A stretch of 7,657 nt of DNA from CAZWEZ01 sp964632795 (GCA_964632795.1 CAZWEZ010000135.1:1-7657); one strand, 5' to 3'; counted from the stretch's first letter, positions 1 to 5,401 are shown. The notes: generated by a model from the sequence alone, not told the origin. Translations and numbers: made by a program.

Positions 1-59
1 CGCTGGGCAGCGAACCGCCGGCCAAGGCGATCAAGGCGCTGGGCGGCGAACCGCCGGCC
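1..59 (+). repeat. Imperfect 36-bp-period direct repeat in the dnaX linker
   Basis: Bases 1-23 and 37-59 match at 22 of 23 positions (CGCTGGGCRGCGAACCGCCGG core). The period is 36 bases, so exactly 12 codons are duplicated in frame (LGSEPPA and LGGEPPA). This looks like replication slippage in a flexible linker. The left copy may continue before the window. Confidence 0.7.
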
Positions 60-539
60 CCGGCCGCCGCCCCGGCCCGGGCCGAGGCGGCCCCGGCTCC
101 CGACCCCGAACCGACGGCCGAGGCCGAGGAACAACCGCCCGACCCGGCCACCTTCCAGGAGGTGGTCGAGCTGGCCGCCCGGCGACGCGAAGGCATCCTG
201 CACGCCAACCTGATCGGCGACCTGCACCTGGTCGCCTTCGAACCGGGACGCATCGAGTTCCGCCCCGGCGACCACGCGAACTCCGACCTCGCCCACCGGC
301 TCAGCCGGTTCCTCAACCAGGCCACGGCGCGGCACTGGGTGGTCACCGTCTCCAACGACCGCCCGGGCGAGACCACCCTGCACCAGCAGGAAGAGGCCCG
401 GTCCGCCGCCTCGCGGACCGAGGCCGCCAACCACCCGTTGGTCAAGGCGGTGATGGAGACCTTCCCCGGGGCCACCGTCGAGGACGTGCGCCCGGTCGGC
501 CCCGGGCCGGAATCGGACAAGGAGGAAAGCGGACCATGA
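3..539 (+). CDS. dnaX: DNA polymerase III subunit gamma/tau, C-terminal part (5' end outside window)
   Basis: The frame is open from the first bases of the window to the TGA at 537-539, giving 178 residues of a protein that starts upstream. The first 50 or so residues are a low-complexity Ala/Pro/Glu linker. They are followed by a folded domain (TFQEVVELAARRREGILHA, then HLVAFEPGRIEFRP) that I recognise as the alphaproteobacterial tau C-terminal domain. In the family this end tethers the clamp loader to the polymerase core and helicase; the ATPase domain is not visible here. The stop overlaps the ybaB start (ATGA), and the operon dnaX-ybaB-recR is a widely conserved order that supports the call. 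The linker contains a 12-codon tandem duplication at 1-59. The identification rests on the C-terminus and context, so it is strong but not absolute. Confidence 0.9.
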   Translation: MGSEPPAKAIKALGGEPPAPAAAPARAEAAPAPDPEPTAEAEEQPPDPATFQEVVELAARRREGILHANLIGDLHLVAFEPGRIEFRPGDHANSDLAHRLSRFLNQATARHWVVTVSNDRPGETTLHQQEEARSAASRTEAANHPLVKAVMETFPGATVEDVRPVGPGPESDKEESGP

Positions 540-859
540 AGAACCTCGGGGAGATGATGAAGCAGGCCCAGGAGATGCAGGCCAAGATGGCCGAGTTGCA
601 GGAACAACTGGGCTCGGTCGAGGTCACCGGGGCCTCGGGCGGAGGCATGGTCGAGGTGACCCTGTCGGGCAAGTCCGAGGCCCGCAAGGTCAGGATCGAC
701 CCCTCGCTGGCCACCGCCGAGGACATCGAGATGCTGGAGGACCTGCTGGTCGCCGCGATCAACGACGCCAGGTCCAAGGTCGAGGCCAGCGTCGCCGACA
801 AGATGTCCGAACTCACCGGCGGCCTGCAACTGCCCCCGGGCCTCAAGCTGCCGTTCTGA
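536..859 (+). CDS. ybaB: YbaB/EbfC family nucleoid-associated protein
   Basis: This 107-residue protein has the full family length. YbaB/EbfC proteins are small dimeric DNA-binding proteins found on the nucleoid, and the gene is classically located between dnaX and recR. The N-terminal helix (MKNLGEMMKQAQEMQAKMAE) has the Met/Gln/Lys-rich pattern typical of the family. A beta-rich segment with the motif EVTGASGGGMVEVTLSGK follows at about residues 29-46, then helices with LLVAAINDARSKV. The start overlaps the dnaX stop as ATGA. The Shine-Dalgarno AAGGAGG at 519-525 is 10 bases upstream, so the gene can be both coupled and independently initiated. recR follows after 22 bases. Identity is clear; the exact cellular role of the family is less settled. 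Confidence 0.93.
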   Translation: MKNLGEMMKQAQEMQAKMAELQEQLGSVEVTGASGGGMVEVTLSGKSEARKVRIDPSLATAEDIEMLEDLLVAAINDARSKVEASVADKMSELTGGLQLPPGLKLPF

Positions 860-881
860 CGGCCGCCACCGTCCACTAGCC

Positions 882-1481
882 ATGACGATTTCCGACATCG
901 ACCGCTTGATCCAGCTTCTCGGCCGGCTGCCGGGATTGGGCCCCCGCTCGGCGCGGCGCGCCGTGCTGCACCTGATCCGCCACCGCGATACCCTGCTGGC
1001 GCCGCTGGCCGGGGTCATGGCCGATGCCCTGGACACCATCCGCACCTGCTCGCGGTGCGGCAACCTGGACACCGACGATCCCTGCGCCGTGTGCGCCGAC
1101 GTCCGGCGCGACGCCTCGCTGATCTGCGTGGTCGAGGACGTCGCCGACCTGTGGGCGCTGGAACGCTCGGGAGCGTTCAGGGGCCACTACCACGTGCTGG
1201 GCGGGGTTCTTTCGGCGCTCGACGGCGTCGGCCCCGAGGACCTCGACATTCCGGAGCTGGTCGGACGGGTCGGCGGCGGCGGGGTCAAGGAGGTGATCCT
1301 GGCGACCAGCGCCACCGTCGACGGCCAGACCACCGCCCACTACATCGCCGAGCGCCTGGCTGGCACCGGGGTCACGGTCTCGGGCCTGGCCCACGGGGTG
1401 CCGGTGGGCGGCGAACTGGACTACCTGGACGAGGGGACCATCAGCGCCGCCTTCAAGGCCCGCCGCCCGATCGTGCCTTGA
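882..1481 (+). CDS. recR: Recombination protein RecR
   Basis: This 199-residue protein has normal RecR length. RecR acts with RecO (and RecF) to load RecA on gapped DNA during recombinational repair. The N-terminal helix-hairpin-helix shows LIQLLGRLPGLGPRSARRA (residues 9-27). A four-cysteine zinc finger follows (C56, C59, C68, C71). The Toprim domain has its conserved acidic residues at E85-D86 in SLICVVEDVAD, and a C-terminal Walker-B-like part includes SGLAHGVPVGGELDYLDEGT. No strong Shine-Dalgarno precedes the ATG, so translation probably depends on coupling to ybaB, 22 bases upstream. The TGA stop shares its final A with the first base of the inverted-repeat element that follows, so the element sits flush against the gene without damaging it. 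Confidence 0.96.
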   Translation: MTISDIDRLIQLLGRLPGLGPRSARRAVLHLIRHRDTLLAPLAGVMADALDTIRTCSRCGNLDTDDPCAVCADVRRDASLICVVEDVADLWALERSGAFRGHYHVLGGVLSALDGVGPEDLDIPELVGRVGGGGVKEVILATSATVDGQTTAHYIAERLAGTGVTVSGLAHGVPVGGELDYLDEGTISAAFKARRPIVP

Positions 1482-1743
1482 TACCAAAGGTCATTGATAG
1501 TGACCCATAGAGACGGCTTTCCAAGGTTTTCGGCCAGGAAAGCGCGGCGCGGCGATGCGGGGCATCGTAAGCCGGGCTTGACGACGTCCGAAAGCCTTGG
1601 AAAGCCGCCGTTCCGGTCGCGCCTGCGCCCCGTCGGAGGGCGTCAGAAAGCCTCGACGATGCGCCGCATCGCCTTCGGCTTCCTTCCTGCCCGACGGGAC
1701 GCAGGCACGATCTCTATGGGTCATTATCAATGACCTTTGGTAT
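1481..1743. mobile_element. MITE-like palindromic element with 33-bp terminal inverted repeats
   Basis: The left end (1481-1513, beginning ATACCAAAGGTCATTGATAG) and the right end (1711-1743) are inverted repeats matching at 32 of 33 positions. Inside are two further arms. On the left, 1514-1533 pairs with 1588-1607 (19 of 20), capped by the hairpin 1553-1558/1562-1567. On the right, 1621-1636 pairs with 1691-1706 (15 of 16), capped by 1657-1662/1666-1671. Transcribed RNA or extruded DNA could fold as a two-armed cloverleaf closed by the terminal repeats. TA dinucleotides at both ends (GA-TA-CCAAAGG and CCTTTGG-TA-TG) fit a TA target duplication of the IS630/mariner type, but this is inference. 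There is no transposase. The element lies exactly between the convergent recR and peroxiredoxin genes and may end transcription of both. Confidence 0.85.
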
Positions 1744-1757
1744 GAGCCGGCGGCCGT

Positions 1758-2276
1758 CTAGCCCTTGAGGTAGGCCAGCATGGTGTCGGCGCCGGAGACC
1801 TCGAAGGGATCGGTGGGGCAGTTGTCCTGGTAGTCGGCCTCGACGAACATCTTTTCGATCTCGCCGTCGACCACGTACATGGAATAGCGCCAGCTGCGCA
1901 TCCCGAAGCCGAGGTTGGACTTGTCGACCAGCATCCCCATCTTGCGGGTGAACTCGCCGTTGCCGTCGGGCAGCAGGAACACCTTCTCGGCGCCCTGGGC
2001 CTGGCCCCACTGGTACATCACGAAGGCGTCGTTGACCGACAGGCAGACCACCGAGTCCACGCCCAGCCCCTTGAAGTCGTCGTACAGCTCCTCGTAGCGC
2101 GGCAGGTGGCTGGTCGAGCAGGTCGGGGTGAAGGCCCCGGGCAGCGAGAACAGGACGACACGCTTGCCCTTGAAGACGTCATCGGTGGTCAGGTCCTTCC
2201 ACTCGAACGGGTTGGGTCCGCCGAGGGCATCGTTGCGCACGCGGGTCTTGAAGGCGGCCGAGGGGACGGTGGTCAT
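1758..2276 (-). CDS. Peroxiredoxin (Prx5-like, AhpC/TSA-type)
   Basis: This 172-residue thiol peroxidase reduces hydrogen peroxide and organic hydroperoxides. The thioredoxin fold shows the Prx5-type active site LPGAFTPTC, with P46, T50 and peroxidatic C53 and the conserved R127 in GMRSWRYSM. Other cysteines are C78 and C153 (in QDNCPTDPF); which, if either, resolves C53 cannot be decided from sequence. Electron donors in this subfamily are usually glutaredoxin or thioredoxin. I chose the ATG at 2274-2276 because GGAGGG lies 10 bases upstream and the protein then begins as family members do; an upstream in-frame start at 2321 lacks such a site. The gene is divergent from msrA with a 153-base gap, and together they form a small oxidative-stress locus. 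Its 3' end is 14 bases from the MITE-like element. Confidence 0.92.
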   Translation of the reverse strand: MTTVPSAAFKTRVRNDALGGPNPFEWKDLTTDDVFKGKRVVLFSLPGAFTPTCSTSHLPRYEELYDDFKGLGVDSVVCLSVNDAFVMYQWGQAQGAEKVFLLPDGNGEFTRKMGMLVDKSNLGFGMRSWRYSMYVVDGEIEKMFVEADYQDNCPTDPFEVSGADTMLAYLKG

Positions 2277-2316
2277 GGCGATCTTTCCCTCCGTTATCGA
2301 CGGTTGCGTAGGTGTC

Positions 2317-2346
2317 AGCAAAGGCTATCGGGCGGCCCGCTGTCAA
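2317..2346 (-). promoter_or_regulatory. Possible promoter of the peroxiredoxin gene
   Basis: On the minus strand a perfect TTGACA (-35) occupies 2341-2346. Eighteen bases further on is TTTGCT (2317-2322), a poor -10 element. Transcription would start about 35-40 bases before the ATG. The -35 is convincing, the -10 is not. Confidence 0.4.
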
Positions 2347-2373
2347 GTCTCCTCCGCCCCCGCCGGGGGGGCC

Positions 2374-2403
2374 TTGGAATAGCCGGCTTCGATCCCACAT
2401 ATC
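2374..2403 (+). promoter_or_regulatory. Possible promoter of msrA
   Basis: TTGGAA at 2374-2379 and CATATC at 2398-2403 are separated by 18 bases and lie 27 bases before the msrA ATG. Both hexamers are imperfect. A G/C-rich inverted repeat (CCCCC-GCC-GGGGG) lies just upstream, between the two divergent promoters, and could bind a regulator or be fortuitous. Confidence 0.3.
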
Positions 2404-2429
2404 CGGTATCGTTCAGACCAGGAGTAATC

Positions 2430-2882
2430 ATGATGAACCGGGTAGCGACCTTCGCGGCGGGCTGTTTCTGGGGCGTCGAGGCGGCCTTCCGCCGGCTCGA
2501 GGGGGTGGTCGAGACGACGGCGGGCTACACCGGGGGGACGGTGGGCGAGCCGACCTACCGGGAGGTCTGCACCGGGCGCACCGGGCACGCCGAGGCGGTG
2601 CGGGTGGTCTACGATCCGTCGCGGGTTTCCTACCGCGACCTTCTGACGGTGTTCTGGGACATTCACGACCCGACGACCCGCGAACGCCAGGGTCCGGACG
2701 TCGGCAACCAGTACCGCTCGGCGGTGTTCTGCCACGACGTCGAGCAGGAATCGGCGGCCAGGGCGTCGGTGAAGAGGATATCGGGCCGTTACGCCAGGGA
2801 CATCGTGACCGAGATCGTCGCCGCCGGGACATTCCATCCGGCCGAGGACTATCACCAGCAGTACCTGGAAAAACGCCGATAA
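2430..2882 (+). CDS. msrA: Peptide methionine-S-sulfoxide reductase MsrA
   Basis: The 150-residue enzyme reduces the S epimer of methionine sulfoxide in proteins and as free amino acid. The catalytic motif GCFWG is at residues 11-15 (nucleophile C12). The other active-site residues of the family are visible: Y43, E55 in GHAEAV, D90 in GPDVGNQYRSAVF, and Y95. The C-terminus ends at YHQQYLEKRR, with none of the resolving cysteines seen in longer MsrA proteins. The remaining cysteines C47 and C101 would have to regenerate the enzyme, or an external thiol does. The ATG at 2430 has AGGAG at 2420-2424; a second ATG follows directly. The frame stays open upstream to 2106, but that part opposes the peroxiredoxin gene and is not family sequence. 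The TAA stop lies inside a 26-base palindrome. Confidence 0.95.
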   Translation: MMNRVATFAAGCFWGVEAAFRRLEGVVETTAGYTGGTVGEPTYREVCTGRTGHAEAVRVVYDPSRVSYRDLLTVFWDIHDPTTRERQGPDVGNQYRSAVFCHDVEQESAARASVKRISGRYARDIVTEIVAAGTFHPAEDYHQQYLEKRR

Positions 2883-2904
2883 TACCAGTGCCCCTTGGTA
2901 TTAT
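2879..2904. repeat. 26-base palindrome overlapping the msrA stop codon
   Basis: ATAATACCA (2879-2887) pairs perfectly with TGGTATTAT (2896-2904) around the loop GTGCCCCT. The arm contains the msrA stop codon (2880-2882). The ends (TACCA...TGGTA) resemble the tips of the MITE-like element at 1481-1743, and both elements start within a stop codon. It may be a minimal member of the same repeat class. It could also act as a hairpin terminator, although no T run follows. Confidence 0.65.
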
Positions 2905-2918
2905 TCCTGGTTGCGTCG

Positions 2919-2953
2919 CCGCGGTTTGCCCGGCCCGCGGTTTGCCCTATGCT
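2919..2953 (+). promoter_or_regulatory. Promoter region of the ybaK-like gene with a 13-bp direct repeat
   Basis: TTGCCC (2926-2931) and TATGCT (2948-2953) are separated by 16 bases and lie 23 bases before the start codon. The 13-base sequence CCGCGGTTTGCCC occurs twice, at 2919-2931 and 2935-2947. The first copy ends with the -35 and the second fills most of the spacer. The 16-base period could make this a site for a dimeric regulator, or it may be a chance duplication. Confidence 0.4.
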
Positions 2954-2976
2954 GGAAGGGAATGGGAGGCCCCTCG

Positions 2977-3468
2977 ATGAGCCTGATGGAAAACGACTCG
3001 GTGATGAAGGTGCGCAAGGCGCTGTTCGACGCCGGGTACGACGACACCGTGATCGAGCTCGAGGAAACGGCGCGCTCGGCCCAGGACGCCGCGGCGGCGC
3101 TCGGCGCCGAACTGGGGTCGATCGTCAAGTCGCTGGTCTTCGTCATCGGCAACCGCTTCGTGATGGTGCTGGTCGCCGGCGACCACCGGTGCAAGGAGGA
3201 GAACCTGCCCCGCGTCCTCGACCTCGAGGGCCTGGTCCGGCGTCCCAACGCCGGCGAGGTGCGCGGGGCCACCGGGTTCGCCATCGGCGGGGTTCCGCCG
3301 ATCGGCCTCGGCCACCCGCTACCGACGGTGATGGACGTCAGCCTCAAGCGCTTCGAGACTATTTACGCGGCGGCCGGCCACCCCCGCTGCGTGTTCCCGA
3401 CGACGGCCCGGGAACTCATGCGGCTGACCGGGTGCATCGTTTCCTACAACATCGCCGAGCCGGCCTGA
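2977..3468 (+). CDS. YbaK/ProX-type aminoacyl-tRNA deacylase (prolyl-tRNA editing domain protein)
   Basis: This 163-residue protein is a free-standing editing domain. Such proteins hydrolyse mischarged tRNAs, typically Cys- or Ala-tRNA(Pro), in the cytosol. Family features are the lysine of IVKSLVF (K51), the core strand RFVMVLVAGDH (residues 60-70) and the glycine-rich motif GATGFAIGGVPPIG (97-110). The C-terminal segment has PRCVFPTTARELMRLTG. Which mischarged tRNA it edits cannot be read from sequence. I chose the ATG at 2977 because GGAGG (2965-2969) sits 7 bases upstream; the frame is open further to 2911 but without a ribosome site. The gene stands alone between msrA and tRNA-Ser, and its stop codon directly abuts the -35 of the tRNA promoter. 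Confidence 0.9.
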   Translation: MSLMENDSVMKVRKALFDAGYDDTVIELEETARSAQDAAAALGAELGSIVKSLVFVIGNRFVMVLVAGDHRCKEENLPRVLDLEGLVRRPNAGEVRGATGFAIGGVPPIGLGHPLPTVMDVSLKRFETIYAAAGHPRCVFPTTARELMRLTGCIVSYNIAEPA

Positions 3469-3497
3469 TTGACAGCAGTCCCGGCGCTCAGTAGAAA
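3469..3497 (+). promoter_or_regulatory. Sigma-70 promoter of tRNA-Ser
   Basis: TTGACA (3469-3474), a 17-base spacer and TAGAAA (3492-3497) form a near-consensus promoter, with the -35 starting directly after the ybaK-like stop codon. Transcription would begin near 3503, leaving a leader of about 38 bases before the tRNA, which contains the G/C-rich stretch GGCGGCCGCTCCGCCGCC. Confidence 0.75.
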
Positions 3498-3541
3498 GCA
3501 GGATGACCATGACCGGCGGCCGCTCCGCCGCCGCCGTCTGG

Positions 3542-3631
3542 GGATGGGTGGCCGAGTGGCTGAAGGCGCTCCCCTGCTAAGGGAGTATACGGGGGACCGT
3601 ATCGTGGGTTCGAATCCCACCCCATCCGCCA
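3542..3631 (+). tRNA. tRNA-Ser (anticodon GCT)
   Basis: The 90-base gene folds as a class II tRNA. The acceptor stem is GGATGGG/CCCATCC (3542-3548 with 3621-3627), with discriminator G3628 and encoded CCA (3629-3631). The D-arm begins GCCGAGTGGC. The anticodon stem CTCCC/GGGAG encloses the loop CTGCTAA (anticodon GCT, reading AGC and AGT codons). A long variable arm has TACGG/CCGTA, and the T-arm is GTGGG-TTCGAAT-CCCAC. Its last 17 bases (3615-3631) are duplicated at 5493-5509, so it is the apparent integration site of the following mini-island and remains intact. Confidence 0.97.
3615..3631 (+). other. Putative attL (3' end of tRNA-Ser)
   Basis: The 17 bases TCCCACCCCATCCGCCA cover half of the T-stem, the acceptor 3' strand and CCA. 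They recur exactly, in the same orientation, at 5493-5509, and identity stops on both sides. tRNA 3' ends are the usual attB for tyrosine recombinases. Confidence 0.75.
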
Positions 3632-3661
3632 TCCTGCTTCGCGCTCCGCGCTTCGCAGGAT
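3631..3661. repeat. Palindrome directly after tRNA-Ser
   Basis: ATCCTGC (3631-3637) pairs with GCAGGAT (3655-3661), and inside it GCGC-TCC-GCGC also pairs. The 12 bases 3631-3642 additionally have a perfect inverted copy at 3679-3690 (GCGAAGCAGGAT), so two alternative hairpins are possible. It may terminate the tRNA transcript or belong to a repeat unit that travels with the GIY-YIG gene. Confidence 0.6.
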
Positions 3662-3690
3662 TTGCGCCAACGTCGGAAGCGAAGCAGGAT

Positions 3691-3718
3691 GCCCTCCGTA
3701 GCTTTAGCGAAGGAGGGC
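3691..3718 (+). promoter_or_regulatory. Hairpin that includes the Shine-Dalgarno of the GIY-YIG gene
   Basis: GCCCTCC (3691-3697) pairs with GGAGGGC (3712-3718). The right arm is the core of the AAGGAGG ribosome-binding site (3710-3716), 9 bases before the GTG start at 3726. In RNA the stem would hide this site, so read-through transcripts may be translated poorly. Confidence 0.55.
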
Positions 3719-3725
3719 TTAACGC

Positions 3726-3968
3726 GTGCATTACATTTACCTCTTGGAAAGCCGCAGGGTTGTCGGGCAACGCTACGTAGGTCTTACATCTGATTTGAAA
3801 CGACGGCTCGCCGATCACAACGCCGGACAATCCCCTCACACATCGAAGTTCGTACCTTGGCGATTGGTGACATATGTTGCATTTTCGGACGAGCGCAAGG
3901 CGACCGCTTTTGAGCGTTACCTCAAGTCCGGGTCAGGACACGCATTCGCCAAAAGACATTTATGGTAA
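3726..3968 (+). CDS. Small GIY-YIG nuclease-domain protein
   Basis: This 80-residue protein consists of one GIY-YIG domain. The first motif is HYIYLLES (residues 2-9) and the second RYVGLTSDLKRRLADHN (16-32), with the catalytic-type arginine at R26 or R27 and H31. The C-terminal AFERYLKSGSG (61-71) supplies the expected glutamate E63 four residues before K67. Length and layout match the single-domain YhbQ-like group, whose biological role is poorly known; a nicking or strand-cleaving endonuclease is the family expectation. The start is GTG at 3726 with AAGGAGG 9 bases upstream. The gene is the first one inside the tRNA-Ser island and is preceded by two palindromes, an arrangement that suggests a small mobile unit. 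Its 3' end is followed immediately by a fragment of a phage gene. Confidence 0.88.
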   Translation: MHYIYLLESRRVVGQRYVGLTSDLKRRLADHNAGQSPHTSKFVPWRLVTYVAFSDERKATAFERYLKSGSGHAFAKRHLW

Positions 3969-3969
3969 G

Positions 3970-4353
3970 GCCCAAGCTACCGCGGTCCGCCTGGAAACCG
4001 TCGAAGGCCAAATTTCCACCGGCAACATGACGATCCACGAGACAGGTGGTACCGTCCGCCCGCGCCGGTCACGATACCTGACCATCCCCCTGCCCGCCGC
4101 AATGGACAGCCGGGGTGTGCCGCTCCGGCGACGGGCGCGGGACTGGGACAACACGTTCGTGGCGCGGTCCCGGCGGGGAAACCTCTTGATCTTCCGGCGG
4201 GATGGCCTGGGGCTGACACCCCTGTACCTTCTCAAGCCCTCTGTCCGGATCAAGCCCCGGTTGGGCCTGGAGGACGCCGTTGTCGAGAACGGCCTATCCT
4301 ACTTCGAGCGGCGGGCCTTCGAGGAGATCAGCCGCGAACTAGCAGCGACATAG
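3970..4353 (+). pseudogene. Phage tail/morphogenesis-type protein, N-terminally truncated
   Basis: The open frame reads AQATAVRLETVEGQ, then IHETGGTVRPRRSRYLTIPLP, TFVARSRRGNLLIFRR and LYLLKPSVRIKPRLGLEDAV before TAG at 4351. This pattern (H-E-x-GG-T, a basic stretch, an 'IPLP' strand, then 'LKPSVRIP-like' and a C-terminal helix) is what I associate with C-terminal parts of small phage tail-completion or virion-morphogenesis proteins. The frame stays open back to 3874, but there it overlaps the GIY-YIG gene. Recognisable sequence begins only just past that gene's stop, so the N-terminus seems to be missing. An internal ATG at 4027 would give 108 residues but has no Shine-Dalgarno. Base composition is GC-rich, unlike the following gene. 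The family call is from memory of motif patterns, hence moderate confidence. Confidence 0.5.
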
Positions 4354-4366
4354 GGCCATAATGTTT

Positions 4367-4398
4367 TTGCCCGCGTCGGTAGTCGAAAACCGTATAAT
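4367..4398 (+). promoter_or_regulatory. Possible promoter of the zinc-finger/HNH-like gene
   Basis: A perfect TATAAT lies at 4393-4398, 26 bases before the start codon. The nearest -35-like hexamer is TTGCCC at 4367-4372, but the 20-base spacer is too long for standard sigma-70. The -10 alone is attractive in this A/T-rich stretch. Confidence 0.4.
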
Positions 4399-4424
4399 AG
4401 CTGATATAGTTGAGACGGGGCATC

Positions 4425-5357
4425 ATGATAAAGAAGAATAGATACTCGCCTCGCCGCCAAGATAGACGTGGTGCATGCCTACTTTGTGGCAAGGTTAAAA
4501 AACGCGTCGGAAGTCACATCATTCCTCAATTTGTGACGCGTTATCTCCGCAATTCATCCGCAACAGGTCATTTGCGGACGGCAGAGATACCTAACAAGAG
4601 AGAGCAAAGCGGGCCTTGGGATTACCTGCATTGCAGAGAATGTGAAACCCATATTAGCAAGTGGGAGAGATCGTTTGCCAAAAAAGCCTTCCGTCCGGTC
4701 CTTGAAAAAAAGAAGAACATTATTCAGTACGGACCCTGGCTTCCCCTATTTGCTACTTCTTTGGTATGGCGGGTCCTCGTGTTTCATAGGGTCCATGATA
4801 TTCCCCATAAATTCATTGATGATTGGGGGGCAACCGATGATGCCGCTGAAATTTGGCGAAAATGCTTGCTCGGGGAACTAGAAAACCCAGGCCCTTATGA
4901 ACAACACGCATTTCCATTCGATTATGTCGTAGATATTAGCGGTCCATTTCCTCAAAATATTAATACCTATTTAATGCGGTCATCCGATTTTAGAATTTTA
5001 TCAAATGGAGTTGATACTTATGTTTATGTTAAATTGCCTGCCTTCCTATTTCTTGGGTTAGTTCATTGCAGTAGACCGAAAGACTTCAAAGGAACCAAGT
5101 TAGATTTCAAAGGAGGTGTTATCGGGGGAAAAACAATTACTGCTCCAGGCTTCGTTTCGGAATTTATTATGGAAGGGGCCAACACAATTCAAAGATCATT
5201 GAAAGCTCTCTCAGAAAGGCAACGAGGTATCATAGACGATCAAATGAAACGTGACCCCGATCGTGCTGCGCGTTCAAGCACGTATGAGGCAGATAGATAT
5301 GATGCCCAGTTGGCGGGTCGTATTATCCTTGGCCCTGATGACATCGATTATAGCTGA
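4425..5357 (+). CDS. Zinc-finger/HNH-like protein of unknown function (island cargo)
   Basis: I do not recognise a named family for this 310-residue protein. The N-terminal 90 residues look like a zinc-organised HNH-type (His-Me finger) fold. They contain CLLCGK (C18, C21), SHIIPQFVTRYL (H31), and WDYLHCRECETHISKWE (C70, C73, H76). The order C-x2-C, H-x-IP, C-x2-C matches the metal scaffold of HNH nucleases, with H31 in the place of the catalytic histidine. The rest is a mixed domain with hydrophobic stretches at PWLPLFATSLVWRVLVF and LPAFLFLGLVH, ending in a charged helix. The ATG at 4425 has GGGG only 4 bases upstream; a TTG at 4410 is the alternative. Codon and base usage are much more A/T-rich than the flanking core genes, and a T7 run follows the stop. 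Location in a tRNA island makes a phage-defence or restriction role plausible but unproven. Confidence 0.75.
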   Translation: MIKKNRYSPRRQDRRGACLLCGKVKKRVGSHIIPQFVTRYLRNSSATGHLRTAEIPNKREQSGPWDYLHCRECETHISKWERSFAKKAFRPVLEKKKNIIQYGPWLPLFATSLVWRVLVFHRVHDIPHKFIDDWGATDDAAEIWRKCLLGELENPGPYEQHAFPFDYVVDISGPFPQNINTYLMRSSDFRILSNGVDTYVYVKLPAFLFLGLVHCSRPKDFKGTKLDFKGGVIGGKTITAPGFVSEFIMEGANTIQRSLKALSERQRGIIDDQMKRDPDRAARSSTYEADRYDAQLAGRIILGPDDIDYS

Positions 5358-5401
5358 AATAGGAAGGTTTTTTTCGGCATATCGCGCCTTGCAAAGGGCT
5401 T

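Noticed and set aside
1491..1733. Two antiparallel 79-codon open frames filling the MITE-like element, both starting with TTG-like codons and ending in SMGHYQ
   Set aside because: They are similar to each other only because the element is palindromic. They have no Shine-Dalgarno, begin within the terminal repeats and resemble no family.
2106..2429. In-frame upstream extension of msrA by 108 codons
   Set aside because: It lies antisense to the peroxiredoxin gene and is not MsrA sequence; the ATG at 2430 has a good ribosome-binding site.
5367..5374. Rho-independent terminator at the T7 run after the zinc-finger gene
   Set aside because: No stable G/C-rich stem precedes the T run.
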